From positions 5,704,001 to 5,768,000 of the forward strand of contig CM065310.1 in NCBI GenBank assembly GCA_033032175.1: a stretch of DNA of 64,000 bases, in the 5' to 3' direction. Below, one piece after another: positions 43,500 through 54,858 of this stretch (position 1 is the stretch's first letter; each line of letters starts with the position of its first letter). Below the pieces are notes generated by a model. The model saw only the letters and a list, made by a program, of their open reading frames with translations. It searched no databases and was not told the DNA's origin. This DNA comes from Saturnia japonica (Eukaryota > Arthropoda > Insecta > Lepidoptera > Saturniidae). The position numbers were made by a program, and so were the translations under genes.

Positions 43500-43660
43500 C
43501 ATTTAACAATTTGGCTAGGGTAAGGAGAAGAGGGGTCCATTAAACCTTAACTTGAGTCGCAAGTCTTAAGCACTGCTCTGGGCTCCTCAATTTAGAAAAC
43601 ATGGACTCTGAACATTTATGAATCTAAGAAATGCTAAAAGTTTCATCTCCTCTCCAAGGT
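43500..43660 (+). repeat. Dispersed repeat family F
   Basis: GGGGTCCATTAAACCTTAACTTGAGTCGCAAGTCTTAAGCACTGCTCTGGGCTCC and CTAAGAAATGCTAAAAG align in order with 55745-55945 (TTAAACCTACACCTGGATCG, CAAGTCCCGGGACTGCTCGTG, GGAATGCTAAGA). Confidence 0.6.
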
Positions 43661-44640
43661 GTAAATGCCAGTAATAAAAAAAAATTACGACTCAAGATTT
43701 CCATGGGTCTCGTAAAACGTGTACAATATACAACGTTGTGATATTTGTTATCAGATATCGTAAAAAGCTTAAACTATATGACCCTGTGTATTACTAACTC
43801 TAAGTGTTCTCGAGTTACAACCTCTTACGGTACATTTGTCGTGGGCGCATGTGCACCGCACCTTACGTGTATCAATCTATAATATAAAATTAGACAGTAT
43901 TGTAACTTTATAGTAGGTATCATAAAACTTTTCACTTCGAACGTAATAGAACGTCCAATTTGCTAAATAAAAACTGCAGTGGTAGATAGGTATTTACAAT
44001 GGATCTAAGATCAGTGACAAAATCCAAGAAACCACCGGTTAAATATACGTCTGTTTCATAAAACGCAGTACGTGGAAAATTAGCAGTATGACATGATGGG
44101 TCCATCACAAATTTTCTATAACGGCCATAATTTAACAATAGCCTACTTATATTTTCATAGTTATCTTACCCCAAAGTTCTATAAAAGTTTCAGTTATTTT
44201 ACTCTAACCCTAACTGGAAGCTTTATTGGTAACTATTATTCTTAGATGAATTAGATTTTGTATTAACATAGGAATGAGGACTTTTAATATTTACTGTAAG
44301 TAAGAGTTATTGCGCTAAAATACATTTAATAAAAGTCAAAATAACAAAAAAACAACTAATAAAGTCCAACATAGTTTCGACCACTGTCCACTTCGATAGA
44401 CATTCTCAAACCAAATATATCTCAACATGTCAGTCTTTAGATGGCTATAGCATAGGTACAGTTTACACCTGATGATTTTATAAAATGTGTATACTATAGT
44501 TATGACGTATTCACTGTAGTTTCTGTAATAATTGTGATGATGCACTAATAATGATAATTATTACGTAGCCCACAAGAGGATATACGCCTACAATTTACAT
44601 AAAAGTATAGAAAGCAAACAAAAACACGCGGACTAGTATA
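43661..44640. other. Unassigned AT-rich sequence
   Basis: No gene recognised in about 1 kb. Confidence 0.45.
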
Positions 44641-44670
44641 TATACCCACAGTTACACGGTAACGCCCATC

Positions 44671-44706
44671 ATGGTAAGAATAAAGAAGTTCGTAAATTCT
44701 TACCAT
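44671..44706. repeat. Perfect 11-bp hairpin
   Basis: ATGGTAAGAAT and ATTCTTACCAT separated by about 12-14 bases (AAAGAAGTTCGTAA). It is a possible foldback relic. A family E-like fragment follows at about 44765-44855. Confidence 0.6.
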
Positions 44707-44984
44707 TGCCGTATGGTGTGGCTGCAGAATGGTTTTCCAGTTAACGTGTTTCCTTCTTTCCTATGATATTGAGTTCTTCAAATAAGACGTAGAGGCAATG
44801 AACGATGAAATCTGTCACCAGTGGTTGCCGTTGTTTGTGGACTGTATTTATTTATTTTATATTTATTTCGTTCATTTCTTTTATTTATTAAAAAAAAATA
44901 TTATACCATGAGTATTGAATTATTATTAATATTTATGTGTTTTATTTTTTGATTGATTATTGTTGGCGCACCGTGACTTGCTTT

Positions 44985-45060
44985 GGGGATCCAGCTGAAA
45001 ATCAGCATTAAGTGCCCCGTGGTACCATTAATGAACATTCTCAGTTCACCGTATTTAAAT
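44985..45060 (-). mobile_element. Probable left half of a SINE B copy split by mariner
   Basis: TTAATGAACATTCTCAGTTCACCGTAT resembles the SINE B segment TAATTTACATCCACAGTTCACAGGGTAT (copy at 34787). The match stops at the mariner, and the rest of the SINE resumes on its other side at 46170. Confidence 0.45.
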
Positions 45061-46168
45061 AAGGTCGGGTAAGAAGTGTTTTCGCATAACGTAGGTATAA
45101 ACTTGTTATAAAATATCTTTGGCTGTACTATTTGTGTCTGGCTGGTTTTGGTAACATTAAAAAGGATACATAAAAAAAAGTTGTTTCCCGCTATTTTTCA
45201 TTTGTTTTTCTTTCTGTAAAAATTAGTGAATCTAATGAAGAAATTCGATACATTTTAAAATATTATTAAAAAAAGGCAAAAATACAACTCAAGCTGCGAA
45301 AAAAATCTGTGATATTTATGGACCTAATGCAGTATCAGTAAGAGTAGCACAAAGTAGGTTAGTTCGGAAGTTTTGATGTTAAAGATGCACCTCGCTCTGG
45401 TCGCCCTGATACGAATAAAATGGACGCCATTTTTGAAAAAGTGGAGCAAGATCGGCATATCAGTAGTTACGATGTTGCTGAAGAATTGAAAATTGACCAC
45501 AAAACAGTTTAAACCTATTTGAAGAAAGCTGGCTATACCAAAATGCTCGATATTTGGGTGCCACACGAGCTCACTGAAAGAAACCTAATGAAACGTATAC
45601 TCATTTGCGATTCATTATTGAGACGTAATGAAACCGAGCCATTTTTGAAGAGATTGATAACTGGCGATGAAAAGTGGTTCACGTACGACAAGATAGTGAG
45701 AAAAAGGTTGTGGTCTAAGGTCGGTCAGGCTTCACAGACTGTGGCTTAACCTGGGCTAACTCGAAATAAGGTGGATGCTGTGTGTATGGTGGGACTGGAA
45801 GGGCATTGTTCATTATGAGCTTTTACCGCCCGGCAAAGCCATCGATTCGGATCTCTACTGCCAAAACTAATGAGATTAAAGGAAGCAGTTGAGACCTTTA
45901 GATTTTGACCTGTTACGGTCTCTTGAGAATTCTTTAGGTTCTGTAAGGTTAACATCAATAGAGGACTGCCAAAACTATTTGTTGGTTTTTTTTTTTATCA
46001 TAAGTCCCAAAGTTTCTACAGCAACGGCATCATGTCTCTACCTACAAAATGGCAGAAAGTCATCGAACAAAACGGCACATATATACTAGAAACAAAGTGT
46101 AAATAAACTTTGAAAAAAATATCTTGATTTTTCGTATATAAATGCGAAGAAACTTTTTCCCCGACCTA
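45061..46168 (+). mobile_element. Mariner element, internally deleted, both TIRs present
   Basis: The left TIR (AAGGTCGGGTAAGAAGTGTTTTCGCAT, from 45061) and right TIR (ATGCGAAGAAACTTTTTCCCCGACCT, ending 46168) are inverted and flanked by TA. The length of about 1.1 kb is shorter than a full 1.3 kb mariner because the transposase has lost an internal segment. It is flanked on both sides by SINE B-like sequence. Confidence 0.9.
45228..46090 (+). pseudogene. Mariner transposase relic
   Basis: The coding remains are spread over frames. They run from an N-terminal helix-turn-helix part (TTQAAKKICDIYGPNAVSVR) to DAPRSGRPDTNKMDAIFEKV, then a stop within DHKTV (about 45508). The open part 45519-45749 has WVPHELTERNLMKRI and TGDEKWFTYD, which carries the first catalytic aspartate of the DD34D triad. 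The frame then shifts: KVDAVCMVGLEGHC corresponds to the WWDWKG region. Next, the region with the second aspartate (usually HQDNARPH) is deleted and the reading resumes at LLRSLENSLGS. The end resembles LPTKWQKVIEQNGTYI. It cannot make an active enzyme. Confidence 0.9.
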
Positions 46169-46169
46169 T

Positions 46170-46355
46170 TATTTTAGGTCGATTGTAATAGGGGGCGAGC
46201 CTATTGCCATTAATCGGGCACAAAGCCAAACTCCAAGCTGCTACTACGAATTTAATTTAAAAAAAAACTATAACACTTTGCTCAAGCTAGGAATCGAACC
46301 CAAGACCTTGATCATAGCAATCGCGCTTACAACCACTAGGATAATGAGGCAGTTC
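46170..46355 (-). mobile_element. SINE family B, right half beyond the mariner
   Basis: TTTTAGGTCGATTGTAATAG, GGGGCGAGCCTATTGCCATT, AATCGGGCACAAAGCCAAAC, then the head: GGAATCGAACCCAAGACCTT (box B reversed), CGCGCTTACAACCACTAGG. It carries the tRNA-like end that the left half lacks. Confidence 0.8.
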
Positions 46356-46744
46356 GGGCATTCAGGCATCGAGATGAACCGGTAAAAACTCGATCGGGTT
46401 TCATTTTTCAACTATACAAAAGTTTTAATATAAAACAATAATAATAATCACATAATTACAACTTATAAAAGTATACCCATAATCATGGGTACCTACGAAA
46501 TTAGTTTACCGCAACTGTGACAGAATTAGATGACAATTTGCTTCGGGACACATTTATTTTACACGCATCATTATATGTTGTGGTGTCGGGGCCATTTACC
46601 TACCTATACGATAATTTTGAGCCTGTTAGTTTCGGTACGATGGCTATGCAGGTTGTAATACAACAGAGCGCACTACATATTTTGCTAGTATTACGCTAAT
46701 TATACCTACTATTCACGCTTAATTTTTTTTGTTGTAGATATTAA
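46356..46744. other. Unassigned; LINE C scrap at 46356-46405, open frame 46517-46699
   Basis: GGCATCGAGATGAACCGGTAAAAACTCGATCGGGTTTC matches the family C 3' UTR on the minus strand. The 60-codon frame at 46517-46699 opens only at an alternative start, has no recognised domain and is not supported. Confidence 0.4.
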
Positions 46745-46915
46745 ACGCAGAGGTAGGTAAAGAAATTTCTTTGGATATTTCTCTCCACTTGAGGCAACTA
46801 CTATTGAAATACCTCCCTATAAAAGATAGAATTAAACTGCCTCGTGTTGTGTTCCTACAATGAATAGGGTTTCCAGATCTCTTTAGTTATGAGGGATTGC
46901 AAGAGAAGTAGGGCA
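46745..46915 (+). repeat. Dispersed repeat family G, shorter copy
   Basis: GGATATTTCTCTCCACTTGA, GGCAACTACTATTG, CTGCCTCGTGTTGTGTTCCT, AATAGGGTTTCCAGATCTCT follow the order of 39060-39335, without the final CATCAGGCGAGCC block. Confidence 0.5.
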
Positions 46916-48204
46916 AAGAAATGTAATATAGATTAATAGGTACTTAAATGTCAATTTTACTTGACTACCAAAGTTTACAGTTTATGAAGAGCTTTAGGTA
47001 TAGGCTACCAATAACGACATAAATAATATTCATAAAAAACTACCAATTTACAATAAATAAGCACGTTATTAGTAAGCTTATTGAACTTTAAAAAAAAAAT
47101 TTCTGATTATAAAAAGTTATATTTTGTTTGTTTGTGAAAATTCCACAATGTAAGTAGAATATTTTATAGTTATATTCAATACCAATTTCTAACGGATAAA
47201 ACTACCAGATTAATAAGAGGCATAGCACTTATGTTTGTATTCACCCACTAAGTAATAAACAAGATTACACATCATTAGAGAATAGAGAACACATAATTTA
47301 CTAGTATGTACACTGATTCGTTACAAAGTGTCTGTCTCTGTAGTGAAGCTAATAAAATGAAATATCTGTTTAAATCATTGTACAAAGTTACGTGCCAATA
47401 TCACATTAACTCACACGCGAGCACACAACGAATAAGTGAAAATATGTAAATTCTAAATCAAATATAAATATAGGTCGAAAGTGCCGATTACAATCAGAAT
47501 ATGATATTACATCTTCAAAATTATTTATACTTGGATAAGGTATTAAATTAAGCTATAAAAATTCCTCAAATTAGAGTTGGAATTTCACTCCGGCCGTGAC
47601 CCCTATAAATTTAAACCAAATTATTCATTACAAAACCCGTTAAATAGATTTCAAATGTTTACACCAGGTATTCGGAATAGAAAGGACAACGTATTTTAAT
47701 AAAAATAACAACAGTTAAAGTTATAGAGTTATCTCACCGCTTGATTAAGGTAAAGAAAGGACGCCTCTGCATTATTTTCTACAATTATGAATTCTGTATG
47801 TAGATATGCACACTGCCTAAAACTTAAAAAAAAAATACTTTTCATCAAATGATGACAGCTTTTATCAAAGGATCTATGTAGTAAATATAAAAATATTTGA
47901 AAATATCAACAAAATTTCTAAGTTTTGATGATGTTGGCAGTTTCATAAATACCAAAGTTATTCCTCAATGAAATTTTTTGTTCAATTTTTATCACAGACT
48001 TGAATCAGAAATAACAAAGTTTTGAATATTATATTAAATGACAAATTTTCAAGTTTTTAATATAATTATGTGAAATATTACTGTATTTTTACGTATATCA
48101 CAGTAGTCGTCATAAAGAAAAATCTATTTTTCATAATACCTACTTATCTAAAATTTAAAGTAAACACGTATCATCCTCGTCAGAATTGAAACGTTAGAAA
48201 AGTT
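46916..48204. other. Unassigned AT-rich sequence
   Basis: No gene recognised in 1.3 kb. Confidence 0.45.
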
Positions 48205-48500
48205 TGTTTTGACGTTATGCCCACTAATTAATTCAAGTGTCCCGCTACATTCGGTCGCCACGCCCGCATGCCTCGAGCGCGCCTCTTTGCCGCGGCCGGT
48301 GTGCCTCAACGCAACCGCTGCTGTATTCGGTGCCATAAACGAGGATACAGTACCACGGCCAACGAAGCGTAAGCTCTATTTAGAAGAGAGAGCGAGTAAC
48401 GATGAGCTGTATAAAATTAATAAATTAATGATGATTTTATGGAATTCCGCTAGCTCGCACGAGACTTCTCTCTGCTCGGAGCACAAGTTTTAATTCACCC
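48205..48500 (+). other. CpG-rich islet with 94-codon open frame
   Basis: G+C is far above the flanks (CGCCACGCCCGCATGCCTCG, TTGCCGCGGCCGGTGTGCCT). The frame 48209-48493 starts at a TTG and translates to a Pro/Ala-rich part, then PRPTKRKLYLEERASNDELY. There is no recognised domain. A promoter with an untranslated exon, a short exon or a repeat are all possible. A DRE or TATA motif is not obvious. Confidence 0.3.
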
Positions 48501-51500
48501 ACGATTGCCGAGTGAGAGTTTGTATTAAAATATTTTAACAGTAATGTTTGCAGATTACGATTCTAGTGTTGAAAATTAGTTTTTATTGAGTAGGCAGCGT
48601 TATGGAGCGTCGAGAATTATCATGTATGACTTTTACTTTATGATTTTTAGGATCCTATCAGTGCAAGTAACTAATCGTGACAAAGATATATTTCGGTGTA
48701 GCTGATAATTGTCATGATTTTGTACAATTATTAATCATTACCTATTGATTATTTCATTTAATAGTAGGTAAAGAAAATATAGGTACCAGATGTTTTAAAG
48801 CAATTACTAAAGAAAAGAAAAACATTTTAAAATTAACGTTTCAAAATCTACGATTACTGTAGAAATTAAATAAGAAATTATTTTATTTACTTATTATAAT
48901 TCCTATCATCATAATAATAATAATAAACTGAATAATCGCTTTATATCTACCTATATACACACACAGAGAAACTATAAAACCCTGAGTAGGTTGGTAGGTA
49001 CCACAAAGATCTATTCAATTAATTAGTTGACCTCAATGTGAAGCTAGCCTGTGAATTATCTAAAAATCTAAACCATCTCTAAAGCAAAGAGATATTCTTA
49101 AGTTATAAAATAAGTACAACATTATAACAGTGTAGTAAAACATATCAACACCCGATCAAATCTATATTATATACCATTTAATAGAGGAATAATAATATGC
49201 AAACAACTTTGAAAATTCATCGCGAACGCGCTTTTGAGGCAATTTCGGAATATTACAAGTTTATAGTTAGAGTGCCGTTATTTTAATAGTTTTATTATAA
49301 AGGTAGAACAGGTTTTTATTTTATTCCAAATAACTTAATAAGACATTCAAATAAACACTATAACCAACGATTATTCCATTTTTAACCCTTTCTGTTACAA
49401 ATAAAGATAACAGAAATGAATAAATTGAATCGGAATTATTTTCATAACAATTACATTACCATTAAAATGATCGTAGTCTTTCGATGCCTTAACTTTGAAA
49501 CTGATAACTCTACATTGAATCAAACTCCTACGTTCTTAATTTGTACACCAGCCTTCACAAATATGGGTGACTTAATTATAATTTGTAAATACCTACCATA
49601 CAAAAATAAAAGTACTTTAACACTTTCATTGAAATTATGAGAGTAACTTTTGCGTTTCTTTTAAAAGCAATACAGTATTATTATATTTATAAACAGTGGA
49701 TGTCGAAAGATTACACCTATTCGAATGCCAATCCGATGTTCCATTGGTAGCTACTAAATAAAACATCGTGTAAAACTTTTGAACATTCTGGGCGTTCAAG
49801 AAATATTCTGACAGGACCAACTTTATGTAGAAAAATAAATAAATACATATTCCTAGGCGTTTTGATCGTCAATAGACTGAGTTTACGTGGCAATTAATCC
49901 TGTTTAACTTGGGAATAACTTTACTCGATAGTTGGAAATCTACAGATAAAATATCATATCAAATACGTCATGCATTCATTGGATACAAACACATAAAGGC
50001 ACAGGTGACACATTCATTCAATTTAACCGACAAAATTGTAAGCTGTAACTAACGAAACGACTCCAATAAATTCTACTTATCAACTTGAATTATTATGTTC
50101 TCGGATATTCCTAAGAAATAAATTACTTCTTATTATGAGAACTTCTAATTTATATCTACAGCTTTTCAATACATGGTTATCATGTTTATTAAAAATGACT
50201 TCAGGTAATACTTGCAACTATAATATATTAAGGAGTAGATAGATCAAGATATTGTATGTGTCAAGCGTATAAAAATTTAAAAATAAAGCCGAATAGGAAA
50301 CAAAATTATAACAAAATATTTCCAATACCCTTATACACAAACAATACAAGTAATTAGTAAATGATTACGGAAATAGACTATATCAAGGTATAAAATATAC
50401 CTAGTTCATTATCATTTAGACATTTTAGACGCGTAATCGGGAACTACTGAACGTGTAGGTGCTTAATATATGCAGTCAATTCATCTTCATATAAATAAAC
50501 GCTTAGAAGCACGGATTTCTTCAAACCATAAACATTATTCCCTAAATTAAAGGTTCTTCCTTATGTAACACCATTTAAGTTACTAGAGGTTGGATTCATC
50601 TTCTTGTCTTTTTCATGAATGTATTTAAATGTTAGTATTTCCGTTGCTTTCCGTAAAAAGATTAAGTCACGGTCATTTTTTATTGTAAAATCTAAACTTA
50701 CAACTTTTATATTATTAGGATGTGGTCCAGTTTCACCATAAAAAGGAAATTAATATTTTATGGATCACGCAAGTCGTCTGCGAGTATGTATACTATAACC
50801 AAATGAGTTAAAGCAAAAAATGTTGTTAGCCAATATCAAAACTGTGATCTCTTGAGAAATCATGGACCGCGTAATTCTTGGAAAATGTATAGTAAAAAAT
50901 ATATTATTGCTAAAATATTTTATAAAACTTAAATTTGAAATTTGCACCAACGTATAAAGTAGGAATCCCACCGATAAATTCTACACAGTATGTAACCTTT
51001 AGAGACCGTGGTCGTGTAAGGGCATAGCAAATCGATATGCACGACTGATATGTGAAAATGTTACCCACGAATTCACCTTAGACAAGCGTGTATTATATAT
51101 AAGAATTATATTCCAGAGAGCCCCCAAATTTGTAGTGTATTATTTAATAAAAACTATTTTTCCTTGTTTAAACTTTACGTGCTACGCTACGAGCCATTCG
51201 TCATTTCCCTTTAGTGTGTCTTTAGCTCGTTAATTCATCACTCATTAATTAAATCTGCAGTCTTCCGTTACTTTTCATTCCTACACATATTTAATACGGG
51301 TCTAGGACGCGACATATTTTTACTCATAATTACTCGAGGTTTTGGCATTGCACAGGTCGTGGTCACAATTGTTACGGCGTCTTCGTTAATAAGGAAGGTT
51401 TCTAGTAACTACCCTCACATTATGCTCATTTGACACTAGTGATGTTCCGGCACACTACATCCGATAATCGTGTGTAGAATCGCAATCCTATGCGTAAATG

Positions 51501-51607
51501 GATTATAGTCATAGTTCATACCAATTTATTTTCAAAATGTTGACGCAACAGTTAATAGAGGCTAACCAGCTGCTAATCCACCTGAGTTAGTCCTCTGCCG
51601 GAAAGAA
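48501..51607. other. Unassigned AT-rich sequence
   Basis: Over 3 kb without a gene, RNA or bounded repeat that I can support. The small open frames at 49416-49640, 49635-49820 and 50765-50971 lack domains. Confidence 0.45.
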
Positions 51608-51765
51608 CAACCTTAGAGCTCTATCTATACTAGTACTATTAAGAGATAAAATTTGTGTTTGTTTGAGGCAATCCCTAGAACTATAAATGACCAGATTCTA
51701 AAAATTATTTCAGTAATAGAAAGCTAAATTATTCTTGAGTGCTATAGGCTTTTTTATTTTTCATT
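51608..51765 (+). repeat. Dispersed repeat family L
   Basis: CTATCTATACTAGTACTATT, AAATTTGTGTTTGTTTGAGG, CTAGAACTATAAATGACCAG, TTATTTCAGTAATAGAAAGC, GAGTGCTATAGGC: blocks in the usual order of this common repeat. Confidence 0.65.
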
Positions 51766-52644
51766 AAATTTGATATTGTAATTAACGCCAACGAGGACGC
51801 TAGTTAGTTAAAAATAAGAATGTATTATAATTACATTATACGATATCGCCAAGAAAATCCTAGTTGTCAAACTGTAAATAGTTTAGAACCAATAAAAATT
51901 GATCTTTATCTATGGAGATAGATTAAATCAAAAATACATGGGATTTAGATATTGCTCAGAATCATATCATTTTATAGATGCGTATAGAAGTGCTTGTTTC
52001 TATAATAATATGAACAATCGAACGTAACTTCGGACAACAATAATCGTTCGTGAACCCATTTCATCAAAAATTACGCACTGAACAAGCAAATCATGCCCAA
52101 CGATAAAAAGTTGTACACAAAACTTGTATATTGAAAACACGTTGCTGATATACTGGCCCCAGACTGCTGTTCGAATATGCGAGACGCGTTGATGTCTTTT
52201 GTATGCCACTTATAAAATATCTTCTTGCTTCTTCGTAAACCGCTATCTTATCGTTTATGTCACTTAACTAATACTTTTTTGCCTTTAGAACAAATGTCTT
52301 ACTAATTTTTAATAACATAAATTTTTGACTAAAGCACTTTGCGCGTTTAAATAGTCGATATACGGTAAGAAAGTGAAACGGGTTAATCGATTATATTCGT
52401 AAGTGGATGATAAACGCAATCCAAAAAACAAAACATAAATTCGTATTGGATTCTCATTTTTTATTATAGAAAATCGAAACGCCAAACTGACATACTTAAA
52501 AATGAAGCGAAAAGAGATAATTTTCACCGTTGCAAATTATCGTAACACGTTTATTATGCCAATTGGTAACGCATTTTTGAATTATCACACCAAAACCAAA
52601 ACATAACCCAAATACCGAAAGAGGCATTGGTCACTAGAAAAAAG
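51766..52644. other. Unassigned sequence, possibly start of a long intron
   Basis: No exon seen. If the exon ending at 52651 is real, this is the 5' end of its intron on the minus strand. Confidence 0.35.
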
Positions 52645-52650
52645 GCTTAC

Positions 52651-53050
52651 CTTGATATAAGTGAGTCGAAGAGGGGTTAATTCCCACCGTGAATACAAGT
52701 CCACAAAGCACAATTTTAAAATTGGAACAACAAATTAGGATTGCTCCATGCACGTGTCCGGTATAGTTTCGTGTGGGTGTACGCGTGACGTGCAGTCAAA
52801 GCGATGGCCGCGGGAGACTGGCGCGCCGCCGCCGCGTCTGGCTCGCACCTGCCGCCCGGCCCCCGCGCTTAGGGACAGGTGGAAAGTGCTATCGATGTCG
52901 ATAAAGTCGACCATCTCAAACTTTAACGGTAGGTCCACACTTTTGTCACTTGCCGCAAACTTCAAACTTCTACAAGATCTTGGATAAAATAAGCAAGCTA
53001 GAGATCGGTATCCACACGTTTGCGTAGTTTGCGAGCGTGCTTGTGACAAT
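52651..53050 (-). promoter_or_regulatory. Candidate CpG-rich promoter and untranslated first exon, minus strand
   Basis: 52750-52875 is the most CpG-rich stretch of the window (GGCGCGCCGCCGCCGCGTCT, CTGCCGCCCGGCCCCCGCGC). On the minus strand it leads into ATATCAAG followed by GTAAGC (donor bases 52650-52645), a strong splice donor. The last ATG before the donor (ATGGAGCAATCC, 52750) meets a stop after four codons, so the exon looks like 5' UTR. DRE-like sequences occur nearby: TATCGATG at 52890 and TATCGATT at 53246-53253. A CACGTG E-box is at 52751-52756. A 104-codon open frame (52735-53049) crosses it but is low-complexity. No downstream coding exon is recognised in the window. Confidence 0.45.
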
Positions 53051-54525
53051 AGTGATCTTAGTGCTAGCGTGTTTCAGACAAGCAAGCATGATAGACGTCG
53101 ACATTGTGTCGGTTATAACATTTTGTTTGGTTCTATTGTAAAAAGAAGCAAATTTACACTAGGAAAAATGAGAGAATACGGAAAATTCGGCAACGAAAAT
53201 AGATAAAAATTTACAGAAACCGTACCATGTCTTTTTTCAGTTATTTATCGATTATTTATTTCGCGCAAATGTTACTAGCTACGCTAAAACGTGTGCATGT
53301 ATCGTAAGCGCTTGCCGCAAGTTTATTTAATTTGTGCATCAAAACCAACTTAGCTCAGATCGGCGGCTAACCGACCCCGAATTTCACAAGCCAAGCCAGA
53401 CGTTTGAATTTTTTAATGCCTGTCGACGTTTGGCAAGTGGTGGACCCAGCCTAAGCTCTTAACATGGAAATTGAATAATGAGCTGCATTCGTTGCTCAGC
53501 AGAAGTTCCGATAATAGACTGTAGAAATAGTTGTATGAAAACATTCATTGTATTTCCACTTTTATTCTGAATTTACCTTTCATAGTGATAATAGTATGGT
53601 TACACTGTTTAATATATTTGCTCCATCTATACAAAATAAAACCTTATTTCATACATTTTTCTTATTGATATTAATAAATAAATTTATATAATAAAATACA
53701 TCATAATAAAAATTATATTTAAACAAAAAAGTTATAAAATCCTTCAAACTCGAAGACTTGGAATCGTATAGAGAATTATGTAGGATGATTCTTTGAAAAT
53801 TTTAGGACTGTAATTCTTTACAACCAATTAACTAGTCATTTTAAGTCATTTTAACAAAAAATTTGGGGTTTAGGAATTAATTTATTGGTTTGAGCTTTCC
53901 ACAAGCCAACAATATAAACTATCGTTAAAACTATCGACTCTTCACGACACTCAGCATTAAATAGACTGACTGATCAAATTAATTACAATCTCATCTAAAT
54001 GCAGTGCTACAGTTCCACTCTCTTTCAATTTTTTTTTTATCCGAACACAAAAACCCTTGTAGTATGCCTATTATTGGCATATAGGATAAAAATATCGAAC
54101 TGCTCAGACCACAGCACATATTGAACGTAAATATGGGAAACCGCGAGCTGACAGAATGTTTTAAATTTAAAATAATATTACTATAATGTTTTTCTGCCTA
54201 ATTTTTTGTGAGTTACATAATTGGAGACGCAATACAGAAAATGTGACGTCATCGTTCAATGAATATACACAGTTAAGTATTATCTTGTTATAAGATACTC
54301 TAAAATTATTACTAAACGTTGAAATAATAGTTAAAAATTGTATGTCCTCAAAAATTTCTTAACTAAAGTTCTAGTAAAGTCAACTTTGCATATATGTATA
54401 CCTTCGTTGCCTTTATTGAATAATGACACCACGTCATATTTTTACGGCACATTTGTAATTTTGATATAAAAAACTTTCAGTTACTTTAAAGATGTAATAA
54501 TGAATAAATATTAATTATTTTCAAC
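53051..54525. other. Unassigned AT-rich sequence
   Basis: No gene recognised. On the minus strand an AATAAA lies at 54412-54417, 110 bases past the stop of the candidate exon at 54526-54631. Confidence 0.4.
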
Positions 54526-54631
54526 TTATAAAGTGTTTTTAATTGACCAAGGCGTTCCTTTGCGGAAATAATTAATCCACAATTTCTTAGCTACTTCCGC
54601 CTTCAAAAGATCAACAGCAGTTTTCGTCTTC
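54526..54631 (-). CDS. Candidate terminal exon, possibly of POLR1H
   Basis: The minus strand has an acceptor-like TATACGTTTTCGTAG, then an open segment of 34 codons and a stop: KTKTAVDLLKAEVAKKLWIN and YFRKGTPWSIKNTL. The translation looks protein-like and its phase (one base completing a codon) fits the AA left by a donor in POLR1H exon 2 on the same strand. An AATAAA follows 110 bases past the stop. Against this, known POLR1H proteins end only a few residues after the last zinc cysteine, and 54608-54635 is repeated in inverted form at 54829-54858, as in a transposon. Confidence 0.25.
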
Positions 54632-54858
54632 CTACGAAAACGTATAATTAGTAAGACAATGATAATAATAATTAACTAAAGTAATAAATAATAATAGTAA
54701 TTAAATACTAATAATTAATAAACTACATTTTTTATAATAATAAAAGTATGTATGTATAAATAAATAAAAATACTAATTATATTCATAAAATAAATTAATT
54801 AAAAAATACTAATTTATGTTTTTATGTTGTAGGAAGACAAAAATTGCTGTTGATATTT
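54608..54858. repeat. Inverted repeat of about 28 bp around AT-rich loop
   Basis: Left arm 54608-54635 (ATCAACAGCAGTTTTCGTCT, TCCTAC) and right arm 54829-54858 (GTAGGAAGACAAAAATTGCT, GTTGAT) are inverted with two or three mismatches. The 190-base spacer is almost pure A/T. Both arms also end in a TGTAG/CGTAG acceptor-like site. It is either a MITE or a duplicated and inverted exon edge. Confidence 0.65.

Noticed and set aside
45519..45749. Working small transposase or domesticated gene
   Set aside because: It is the middle of a mariner transposase with a stop before it, a frameshift after it and a deletion of the second catalytic aspartate.
52735..53049. 104-residue coding gene on the minus strand
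   Set aside because: The Arg/Gly/Ala-rich translation arises from CpG-rich DNA. It ends at a stop just before the splice donor, so untranslated exon is the better reading.
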